Position numbers and translations under genes: made by a program. DNA of 7,753 bases, from positions 1 through 7,753 of the forward strand of contig LCKU01000024.1 in the NCBI GenBank assembly GCA_001001625.1, written 5' to 3'. This document shows positions 1-4,337 of the stretch, one piece after another; the stretch's first letter is position 1, and each line of letters starts with the position of its first letter. The notes below the pieces were generated by a model. That model searched no databases, was not told the DNA's origin, and saw only the letters and a program-made list of their open reading frames with translations. This DNA comes from Parcubacteria group bacterium GW2011_GWA2_45_30 (GTDB lineage: Bacteria > Patescibacteriota > Minisyncoccia > Sungbacterales > HO2-52-23).

Positions 1-39
1 TTGAACGGGAGTGAGCCGTGTAGATTTGTGAATTGTCAT
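1..39 (-). CDS. Possible transposase N-terminus, cut by window edge
   Basis: An ATG at 39 on the minus strand opens 13 codons that stay open to the window edge, reading MTIHKSTRLTPVQ. I associate short openings of this kind (HK-x-x-RLTP) with IS481-like integrase-core transposases, where they precede a helix-turn-helix. That recall is the only support for the assignment. The roughly 58 bases upstream (to about 97) begin TGTAGGAATCC on the minus strand, which would suit an insertion-sequence end starting with TGT, but the other end is outside the window. The opposite strand is also open across 1-111, so a chance ORF is quite possible. Confidence 0.3.
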   Translation of the reverse strand, partial: MTIHKSTRLTPVQ

Positions 40-127
40 GTTGTTTGTACTTTACCCCGAAAGGTTAAAAGTGTTAACAACGCGACGGATTCCTACAAAC
101 AAGTATAATACAAAAGGGTATAAAAAA
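40..127. other. Gap downstream of the YqeY-like gene
   Basis: This gap holds no convincing gene. It contains a small GTTAAC palindrome inside GTGTTAACAAC (about 71-81) and a rightward TATAAT at 104-109 that lacks a -35 box at the right distance. If the left-edge ORF is a transposase, part of this gap would be the terminal region of that insertion sequence. I see no clear intrinsic terminator for the YqeY-like gene, whose TGA stop is at 128-130. Confidence 0.4.
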
Positions 128-580
128 TCAAATGAGCAGCTTTTTAACCATGGCACTAACTCGATTGCCACCCGCCTGTCCGCCGATCTTCTTAATCACC
201 ATGCCCATTACTTTTCCAAAGTCCTTCGCCGTAACCTCACCCATTGACATGATAACTTCTTTCACAATTTTTTCTATTTCTTCATCCGACAATTCCTGCG
301 GAAGATAGCTCTCCAAAATTTTTGATTCCGCCTGCTCTTTCTCCGCCATATCCATTCTCCCGCCCTTAGTAAAACCATCAACCGCATCCCGCCGCTTTTT
401 AACTTCGGAGCGGATAACCGCAAGAATTTCCTCATCCGAAAGCTCCGGCTCGCCGCTTTTTGTCTTTTTCTCAATTTCGCGGTTATGAATCGCGGAAGAC
501 AACATCCGCAGAACCGAAAGCCGCAATTCGTCCTTCGCGCGCATTGCGTCTTTGATATCATTTTGAATTTTATCCAGCAT
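128..580 (-). CDS. GatB/YqeY domain protein
   Basis: This 150-residue protein matches the small YqeY family, which is about this long and shares the tail domain of the amidotransferase subunit GatB. Members have been linked to charged-tRNA handling, but the exact role of the stand-alone protein is not settled. Recognisable parts are the start MLDKIQNDIKDAMRAKDELR, the stretch LSVLRMLSSAIHNREIEK, the LSDEEI repeat, a middle helix ending ESYLPQELSDEEI, and the GKVMGMVIKK helix near the end. The ATG at 580 lies 5 bases after the toxin stop, so the gene is probably read from the toxin-antitoxin promoter. No clear Shine-Dalgarno sequence precedes it. The family call is strong; the function is less certain. 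Confidence 0.9.
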   Translation of the reverse strand: MLDKIQNDIKDAMRAKDELRLSVLRMLSSAIHNREIEKKTKSGEPELSDEEILAVIRSEVKKRRDAVDGFTKGGRMDMAEKEQAESKILESYLPQELSDEEIEKIVKEVIMSMGEVTAKDFGKVMGMVIKKIGGQAGGNRVSAMVKKLLI

Positions 581-585
581 ACTTT

Positions 586-831
586 TTAATCTTTATGTCT
601 TCGTATGTTCAAAATGAAATAAGTGTCTCCCCTGATTTGAAAGTAAAAACGATAATGCCCGTCTACACGGGCCTGCCAAATATCTTTTTCCTCATCAAAC
701 TTTTTAGCGCGAAGCGAGGGATGCCTTAAGTTATTGGCCAAGAATCCGATCTGTTTATAAAAACTGTCTTTTACTTCTTGGGACAATTTCTTAAATTTAT
801 CTTCAAATGGCTCGACGAATTGGGTCCTCAT
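586..831 (-). CDS. RelE/ParE-superfamily toxin
   Basis: This 81-residue protein has the compact layout of RelE/ParE-type toxins: two N-terminal helices (FVEPFEDKFKKLSQEVKDSFYKQIGFLANNL), a short HPSLRAKKF connector, then a beta sheet containing IWQARVDGHYRFYF and the final strand YFILNIRRHKD. The W-x-x-R-V and Y-R-F-Y-F residues and the near-terminal His are typical of the mRNA-cutting branch (RelE/YafQ), although ParE-type gyrase poisons share the fold. Its ATG overlaps the TGA of the upstream gene in an ATGA junction, which implies coupled translation and a toxin-antitoxin pair with the antitoxin first. The length suits an intact toxin. Whether it cleaves mRNA or acts otherwise cannot be read from the sequence. 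Confidence 0.85.
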   Translation of the reverse strand: MRTQFVEPFEDKFKKLSQEVKDSFYKQIGFLANNLRHPSLRAKKFDEEKDIWQARVDGHYRFYFQIRGDTYFILNIRRHKD

Positions 832-1031
832 AGTTTTTTAAGATGTAATATGGCTTCACGGACGTTTCGGAAAGATTTACTCACCCGTCCCTCGGCGATT
901 GCTTTAAGTCCTTCATTTACTAACTCCTCATCTTTGGGATCAAAAGTTACCACCTCGCGCCTTTTCAAACCGCGTAGAGGAATCTTAATTATTAAGTAGT
1001 TTTTTGTACGATCAATTGTCGCTGTAGTCAT
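828..1031 (-). CDS. Antitoxin-like protein, partner of the adjacent toxin
   Basis: This 67-residue protein directly precedes the RelE/ParE-type toxin and overlaps it by 4 bases, the usual antitoxin position. It has a beta-rich N-terminal half (ATIDRTKNYLIIKIPL) and a helical C-terminal half (DEELVNEGLKAIAEGRVSKSFRNVREAILHLKKL). The second half resembles the toxin-wrapping tail of small antitoxins, and the G-L-x-x-I-x-x-G-R pattern recurs among antitoxins of ParE-type modules. I cannot assign it to a named antitoxin family. The -10 box of its promoter ends 6 bases before the ATG, so the mRNA is probably leaderless. Autorepression would be expected from the class, but no clear operator is visible. 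Confidence 0.7.
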   Translation of the reverse strand: MTTATIDRTKNYLIIKIPLRGLKRREVVTFDPKDEELVNEGLKAIAEGRVSKSFRNVREAILHLKKL

Positions 1032-1065
1032 GTTTTTAGCATAACAAATTGGCGCAAAAGGTCAA
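1032..1065 (-). promoter_or_regulatory. Promoter of the toxin-antitoxin-YqeY block
   Basis: On the minus strand, TTGACC (1060-1065) and TATGCT (1038-1043) are 16 bases apart, and TGT directly before the -10 box forms an extended -10 element. Only 6 bases (AAAAAC) separate the -10 box from the ATG at 1031, so transcription should begin at or next to the start codon. This gives a leaderless mRNA and agrees with the lack of a Shine-Dalgarno sequence. Confidence 0.65.
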
Positions 1066-1076
1066 CCAGTAATCAT

Positions 1077-1104
1077 TCCGAGGCCCTCTCCTCGGATTTT
1101 TTTT
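1077..1104 (+). terminator. Rightward terminator-like hairpin with no matching gene
   Basis: TCCGAGG (1077-1083) pairs with CCTCGGA (1090-1096) around a 6-base loop, followed by eight T residues on the plus strand. This has the form of an intrinsic terminator for rightward transcription, yet no rightward gene lies to its left. It may block antisense transcription near the divergent side of the toxin-antitoxin promoter, or it may be a leftover. Confidence 0.6.
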
Positions 1105-1123
1105 ATTTTCGGACCTGACAAAC

Positions 1124-1149
1124 AAAAAAGCCGGAAGGGACTTTCCGGC
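1124..1149 (-). terminator. Intrinsic terminator of the membrane protein gene
   Basis: Read on the minus strand, GCCGGAA and TTCCGGC form a 7-base-pair stem with a 6-base loop (1130-1149), followed directly by six T residues (1124-1129). It lies 14 bases past the stop of the leftward membrane protein gene and separates that gene from the toxin-antitoxin block. Confidence 0.85.
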
Positions 1150-1163
1150 AGATGAACTGGATG

Positions 1164-1682
1164 TTACGACGCGTTTTTCTTGACTTTGGTGGCGGGGCTG
1201 ACAATACGAAACATGGCTGATACGCCACTTAGCACAATGTCTACTATGGTGTTCAAAACCAGACAAACAACAACCAGTATGATCGCATACACGACTACCA
1301 GTATGCTCAACGCGAATATGGCTGCCGAAACAAATAAATTAAGCAAAACCTTTAACAGCCAAAAAAAACTGAACACGACTACGCATACGGCCTCTGGATT
1401 ATCATTATGAAACACTTCAGTTACAGCGGCAAGATTTACGTATCTTCCTCTACAAATTGACGTGAAAAAAGAGCCGGTCACAGTGTTGTTCATCCAACCC
1501 TCGCGTAAAATAGTTGAAATGGGATATAGAACGAACCGAAGCCAGTAAGGATATTTGTCGGTCTCCTTCGCGACCCAGTAATTCAGCAACCCAAACCAGG
1601 CGCCGAAAAACAAATAGAAAACCGCCACGGGATAAAACCACCATTGCGCAACCAGCCAAATCATCACACCAGTTATGTCCAT
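1164..1682 (-). CDS. Small integral membrane protein of unknown function
   Basis: I do not recognise this 172-residue protein. It has an aromatic-rich hydrophobic start (about residues 5-35, with WLVAQWWFYPVAVFYLFFGAWFGLL), a polar middle (about 40-95) with several charged residues and the cysteine of ICRGRY, and two long hydrophobic spans (about 98-150) rich in Val, Leu and Ile. It ends in a basic tail, KVKKNAS. An inner-membrane protein with about four spans is the simplest reading. Two ATGs lie at 1688 and 1682. AAGGA sits only 2 bases before the first but 8 bases before the second, so I chose 1682. The gene has its own consensus promoter and terminator, so it appears to be a well-expressed single-gene unit. 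No partner is evident. Confidence 0.8.
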   Translation of the reverse strand: MDITGVMIWLVAQWWFYPVAVFYLFFGAWFGLLNYWVAKETDKYPYWLRFVLYPISTILREGWMNNTVTGSFFTSICRGRYVNLAAVTEVFHNDNPEAVCVVVFSFFWLLKVLLNLFVSAAIFALSILVVVYAIILVVVCLVLNTIVDIVLSGVSAMFRIVSPATKVKKNAS

Positions 1683-1693
1683 TGTCATATTCC

Positions 1694-1743
1694 TTTATCA
1701 CAAGACCTGATAGCATTATATCAAATCCGTTTTGTTTTGTCAA
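1694..1743 (-). promoter_or_regulatory. Full-consensus sigma70-type promoter of the membrane protein gene
   Basis: On the minus strand, TTGACA (1738-1743) and TATAAT (1715-1720) are separated by exactly 17 bases, so both boxes match the sigma70 consensus. The expected start near 1708 gives a leader of about 25 bases that carries AAGGA (1691-1695 region) before the ATG at 1682. Unlike other promoters here, this one makes an mRNA with a leader and a Shine-Dalgarno sequence. The outer -35 base pairs fall in the direct repeat that borders the symporter cassette. Confidence 0.9.
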
Positions 1744-1755
1744 GCACAAAGGAAG

Positions 1756-1778
1756 ACCCCGATGCCAAGCATTGGGGT
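1756..1778. repeat. Hairpin between symporter cassette and membrane protein promoter
   Basis: ACCCCGATGC and GCATTGGGGT pair over 10 positions (one G-T) around a CAA loop. It lies 77 bases past the symporter stop and just outside the left inverted repeat. On the minus strand the hairpin is followed by only a weak pyrimidine stretch (CTTCCTTTG), so it could be a poor terminator for the symporter or part of the cassette end. Confidence 0.55.
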
Positions 1779-1844
1779 TTGCCGCGAGAGGCAGTTAAGG
1801 GTGGAATTCCGCGTCGTCCTCGCTCTCAAATTCAGAACATGCGA
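1779..1844. repeat. Left inverted repeat of the symporter cassette
   Basis: This 66-base copy matches the reverse complement of 3266-3330 at all positions except one substitution (T for G within the GGG-x-GG run) and one extra G near its outer end. It starts 11 bases past the symporter stop codon at 1855. Shared landmarks include GGCAGTTAAGGG, GGAATTCCGCGTCGTCC and TTCAGAACATGCGA. Confidence 0.95.
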
Positions 1845-1854
1845 TCCATAAAAA

Positions 1855-3225
1855 TTAAACCCTTGCCAACCTTCTCTCTCGAAAAATCGGAACAATATAC
1901 ACAATGATTGCAACAAGAAGTCCTGGAATGAATGCGAGGTTTACATTGATTGGCAAAATAATTAAAGTGACTAAAAAACCTAGCAAGATACTCCAATATG
2001 CTGATTTTTCATTTTTCACTTTCCAAACCAAACCACCCAATAACGCTGGTGCAAAAATCAGCAGAACCTGAACAGACACAATAGCCAAAGTTACAATATC
2101 CTGTACAAAATATGCGAGTGCAAGCCCAACAAGCCCAAAAAGTGAGGCGGAAATTCTTCCAACTTTAAGAATCTCTTTTTCTGAAACGTTTGGGTGTTTA
2201 GCGAGAAAAAAATCTTTTGTAATAGTTGCGGAGCCAACCATGATTCCAGTATCAACAGTGGACATGATAATTGCCAAAACACTAGCTAATCCCAAACCAA
2301 GCAAACCGGATGGAAGAATTTCCGCCATCAATGCAAACATCGCTCCATCAGAATCAGCCTGAGGCACGATGTGGTAAGCAAGCAACCCAATGAAGATAGA
2401 AGCTCCAATCACTCCGACTTTAAGTACGCCGGAGAAATAAAAAGCGATCTTTGCGGTTCTCTCATCAACAGCCGCGAATATACGTTGCCACGCGTCCACT
2501 GATGTCAAAATTAGTGGAAATCCAAACAAAACTCCCGCCCAGAAAAATATAGGACCACTGTAATTGTATAAACTTAAAAAACCATCGGGAAGAATAAAAA
2601 GTTCTTGAATACCCACCAACGAAAATCCCTTGATGAAAAGGAAAATGAAAACAGGAAACATTACAAAAAATTGAAGTGCGTCTGTATAAAAATCTCCTCT
2701 CACACCTGCGGCAACTGTGTATATAACTGTTACTAACGCAACAATCAAAAGAGCGGGTGTGAAAGATAAATTCGTCGTAACATTTATCAGTTGAGCGAAA
2801 GCGACAAATTGAATTCCTGTCGCGAAAAAATAAGCAATTAAAACAACTAGCCGACCTATTTTTCGTGTTCTGTCCGAATATTGATGAAAGAGATAATCTC
2901 CAAAAGTGTATGCCCTTTGCTCATCGCCAAATTTTTTAATCCTTGGAGCAAGATAGCCCATTAACGTCCAACCCAAACCCGAAGCAATCATAAAAAGGAC
3001 GCCGAATGAAATCCCCGTTTGAAAACTGGCACTGGCTACACCCAGTACTGTTCCAGCTCCAACGCTTGTGGATAAAGCCGTGAAAATTAGAAATAGTGGC
3101 TTTGTCTTTCTGTTATTAACAAAATATCCCTCCGCTCCTTCCTTTCTGCTCAAATAAAGACCGAGGCTAAGACAAGCCAAAATATAAATAACTAAAATCG
3201 AAATATCTAACGATGAAACATTCAT
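1855..3225 (-). CDS. Sodium:solute symporter (SSS family)
   Basis: This 456-residue membrane protein has the length and signatures of the solute:sodium symporter family (TC 2.A.21), which couples sodium entry to uptake of a sugar, amino acid, pantothenate or similar solute across the inner membrane. About 12-13 hydrophobic spans are visible. Family marks are STSVGAGTVLG (about 52-62, first core helix), AAGVRGDFYTDALQF (about 172-186), DAWQRIFAA (about 244-252) and IMSTVDTGIMVGSATITKDFF (about 320-340), whose Ser-Thr pair corresponds to the sodium-2 site. The substrate cannot be told from the sequence. The ATG at 3225 is 6 bases after a -10 box, so the mRNA may be leaderless. The gene is more AT-rich than its neighbours and lies inside long inverted repeats, so it may have been acquired. 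Confidence 0.92.
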   Translation of the reverse strand: MNVSSLDISILVIYILACLSLGLYLSRKEGAEGYFVNNRKTKPLFLIFTALSTSVGAGTVLGVASASFQTGISFGVLFMIASGLGWTLMGYLAPRIKKFGDEQRAYTFGDYLFHQYSDRTRKIGRLVVLIAYFFATGIQFVAFAQLINVTTNLSFTPALLIVALVTVIYTVAAGVRGDFYTDALQFFVMFPVFIFLFIKGFSLVGIQELFILPDGFLSLYNYSGPIFFWAGVLFGFPLILTSVDAWQRIFAAVDERTAKIAFYFSGVLKVGVIGASIFIGLLAYHIVPQADSDGAMFALMAEILPSGLLGLGLASVLAIIMSTVDTGIMVGSATITKDFFLAKHPNVSEKEILKVGRISASLFGLVGLALAYFVQDIVTLAIVSVQVLLIFAPALLGGLVWKVKNEKSAYWSILLGFLVTLIILPINVNLAFIPGLLVAIIVYIVPIFRERRLARV

Positions 3226-3260
3226 GCGATCATTATGACATTTCTATGTAAAAATTTCCA
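3226..3260 (-). promoter_or_regulatory. Promoter of the symporter gene
   Basis: On the minus strand, TGGAAA (3255-3260, 4 of 6) and CATAAT (3232-3237, 5 of 6) lie 17 bases apart, and TGT before the -10 box makes it extended. Six bases (GATCGC) then lead to the ATG, the same spacing as at the antitoxin gene. The promoter lies inside the inverted repeats, so the cassette would carry its own expression signal. Confidence 0.6.
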
Positions 3261-3265
3261 TTAGC

Positions 3266-3330
3266 TCGCATGTTCTGAATTTGAGAGCGAGGACGACGCG
3301 GAATTCCCCCCTTAACTGCCTTCGCGGCAA
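3266..3330. repeat. Right inverted repeat of the symporter cassette
   Basis: This 65-base copy is the reverse complement of 1779-1844 with one substitution and one base missing. It lies 40 bases upstream of the symporter ATG and just outside its promoter. It is followed directly by the CAAGCACAAA word (3328-3337) that also occurs outside the left copy, and then by a small GCACA-AAAA-TGTGC hairpin (3332-3345). Confidence 0.95.
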
Positions 3331-3348
3331 GCACAAAAATGTGCAAAC

Positions 3349-3367
3349 AAAAAACGCCGTAAGGCGT
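3349..3367 (-). terminator. Probable terminator of the bS21 transcript
   Basis: On the minus strand, ACGCC and GGCGT form a 5-base-pair GC-rich stem with a four-base loop (3354-3367), followed by a run of T residues (3349-3353). The stem is short, but position and T-run suit the end of the leftward transcript that carries bS21. That would leave a long 3' untranslated part containing the rod-like hairpin at 3419-3567. Confidence 0.6.
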
Positions 3368-3418
3368 ATACAATAAGAACAATTCATCACTCTTTCATTA
3401 CGAAAATTTCTTAAACGA

Positions 3419-3567
3419 GGTGCTGTACGGCTCCGCGCAATTGTGGAGGCACGAATAACAAATGGTGAGAAAAGAGAATAGGGGAAACCGGCTCTGCCGG
3501 AGGATTCCCGTTCTCTTTTCGGCTCCATTTGTCCGTGCCGTAACTCTTGCGCGGAACGTGCAGTACC
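3419..3567. other. Long rod-like foldable region directly after bS21 (candidate structured RNA or palindromic element)
   Basis: Seven nested helices cover 149 bases: 3419-3429 with 3557-3567 (11 pairs, two of them G-U on the plus strand), 3433-3440 with 3547-3554 (8), 3448-3453 with 3534-3539 (6), 3458-3465 with 3525-3532 (8), 3470-3478 with 3511-3519 (9), 3482-3486 with 3505-3509 (5), and a CCGGC-TCT-GCCGG tip (3488-3500). Internal loops separate them. The structure begins 5 bases past the bS21 stop. No protein explains it. The two G-U pairs exist only on the plus strand (they become A-C on the minus strand), slightly favouring a rightward RNA, but leftward read-through from bS21 is the simpler transcript. 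A decaying palindromic MITE-like element is the main alternative. Confidence 0.6.
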
Positions 3568-3572
3568 GAGTT

Positions 3573-3800
3573 CTACTTTTCCTCTTTCGTCAATTTTCCC
3601 AACTTCTCCAGCCACTCTCTCTCTTTACCGGCCGCAATCCTTCGCAACGCCCTTTCCTTCATCACGCGCTTCGTGGGCTTGGCTTCGTAGAACTGATTTC
3701 CCCGCGCGCGAATCAAAACGCCGGAGCGCTGCATGGAACGAGAAAACCTACGCAAAAACGCGCCTTGGGTCTCGCCTTCTTTTTTACGAATCTCCACCAT
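3573..3800 (-). CDS. rpsU: Small ribosomal subunit protein bS21
   Basis: This 75-residue, strongly basic protein matches bS21 of the 30S subunit, which lies near the anti-Shine-Dalgarno end of 16S rRNA and helps start translation on ordinary leaders. Family marks are the Arg-rich helix FLRRFSRSMQRSGVLIRAR, the aromatic FYEAKPTKR, and the basic KERALRRIAAGKEREW region. It is slightly longer than the E. coli protein (about 70 residues), with a more charged tail. The ATG at 3800 follows a gap of TACGAA palindromes without a Shine-Dalgarno sequence. It lies 70 bases after the HIT gene, so both may share a transcript ending at about 3349. Its mRNA would carry the long rod-like hairpin directly after the stop codon. 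Confidence 0.92.
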   Translation of the reverse strand: MVEIRKKEGETQGAFLRRFSRSMQRSGVLIRARGNQFYEAKPTKRVMKERALRRIAAGKEREWLEKLGKLTKEEK

Positions 3801-3802
3801 GA

Positions 3803-3870
3803 TTTTACGAAATACGAATTTTTACGAATTTACGAATTCGTACATTCGTACTGATCCGTATTTCGTAAAA
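3803..3870. repeat. TACGAA-word palindrome between bS21 and the HIT gene
   Basis: The gap is an inverted repeat with perfect 14-base outer arms, TTTTACGAAATACG (3803-3816) and CGTATTTCGTAAAA (3857-3870), the second ending exactly at the HIT stop codon. Inside are more copies of the ACGAAT/ATTCGT word, including the 12-base palindrome TACGAATTCGTA (3831-3842). It can form a long hairpin in either strand and fills nearly the whole gap. Confidence 0.85.
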
Positions 3871-4215
3871 CTAAACATCAACGTTTCTCTCCTCCTTGCT
3901 TCCCCATCCGCCAAGCAGATGCAGATGCAGATGGTCAATTACCTGTCCTCCTTCCCGGCCCACATTAAACACTAATTTATATCCGGTCAAGCCCTGATCC
4001 GCGGCTACACGCTTTGCGACATAGATTATTTTGGCGACAACATCTCCGTGATTCGTTGCCAAATGAGCTATTGACTGAATATGCAATTTAGGAACCACAA
4101 GTAAATGCACCGGGGCCTTGGGGTTTATATCTTTAAAAACGCGGACATCCCCGTCTTCATAGAATGTTTCGGACGGAATTTCACCAGATGCTATTTTACA
4201 AAAAAGACATGACAT
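3871..4215 (-). CDS. HIT-family (HinT-like) nucleotide hydrolase
   Basis: This 114-residue protein is a full-length histidine-triad protein of the HinT type, cytosolic enzymes that hydrolyse AMP linked to amines or acyl groups. The triad is seen in GGQVIDHLHLHLLGGW, with His95, His97 and His99, where the last would be the catalytic nucleophile. The start CLFCKIASGEIPSE with Cys3 and Cys6 and the KDINPKAPVHLLVVPKLHI block (about 28-46) are also typical. The ATG at 4215 has a good Shine-Dalgarno sequence, AGGAG, 6 bases upstream, unlike several neighbours. The gene stands between two TACGAA-word palindromes, with bS21 downstream. Family certainty is high; the physiological substrate is unknown. 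Confidence 0.95.
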   Translation of the reverse strand: MSCLFCKIASGEIPSETFYEDGDVRVFKDINPKAPVHLLVVPKLHIQSIAHLATNHGDVVAKIIYVAKRVAADQGLTGYKLVFNVGREGGQVIDHLHLHLLGGWGSKEERNVDV

Positions 4216-4226
4216 AGTTGTCTCCT

Positions 4227-4325
4227 ACGAAATTACGAACAAACACGAAAGTACGAAAAATATCCACGCTCGCAATTTATTTTTTTTAACCACTCTTTCG
4301 TATTTTCGTACAATTTCGTACTTTC
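4227..4325. repeat. TACGAA-word inverted repeat upstream of the HIT gene
   Basis: The gap between the HisRS-like and HIT genes has ACGAA-type words on its left side (for example GAAAGTACGAAAA, about 4248-4260) and TTCGT-type words on its right side (TTTCGTATTTTCGTAC and TTTCGTACTTTC, about 4298-4325), around an AT-rich centre. The arms form an imperfect long hairpin. The word is the same as in the bS21-HIT gap but the arms are not a copy of it. I see no reliable terminator for the HisRS-like gene here. Confidence 0.75.
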
Positions 4326-4337
4326 ATAGGAAATGCT

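Larger units (their letters stand above)
1741..3337. mobile_element. Putative gene cassette: symporter bounded by inverted repeats
   Basis: One transporter gene with its own close promoter is enclosed by near-identical inverted repeats of about 65 bases. The 10-base word CAAGCACAAA occurs in the same orientation outside both ends (1741-1750 and 3328-3337), as a target duplication would, although the left copy is 28 bases from its inverted repeat and the right copy touches its own. No transposase is present. This fits a mobile insertion cassette (a passenger gene between insertion-sequence ends moved in trans) or an invertible segment. The gene is visibly more AT-rich than the YqeY-like, HisRS-like and lepB genes. 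The repeats are seen directly; the mobility is inferred. Confidence 0.5.

Noticed and set aside
104..109. Rightward promoter with TATAAT
   Set aside because: No -35 box lies at a suitable distance and no rightward gene follows; the sequence runs antisense into the YqeY-like gene.
1036..1266. Leftward open frame over the terminator region
   Set aside because: It crosses the terminator hairpins and overlaps the tail of the membrane protein gene in another frame, with no recognisable product.
3244..3854. Open frames across the symporter-bS21 gap on both strands
   Set aside because: They run through inverted repeats, the rod-like fold and the antisense of bS21, have low-complexity Arg-rich products, and match no family I know.
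3916..3939. Tandem CAGATG units suggesting a microsatellite
   Set aside because: On the minus strand they encode His-Leu repeats of the HIT triad (HLHLHL), so protein function explains them.
3803..4325. CRISPR array made of TACGAA repeats
   Set aside because: Units are short, unevenly spaced and arranged as inverted rather than direct repeats, with no spacers of constant length and no cas genes.
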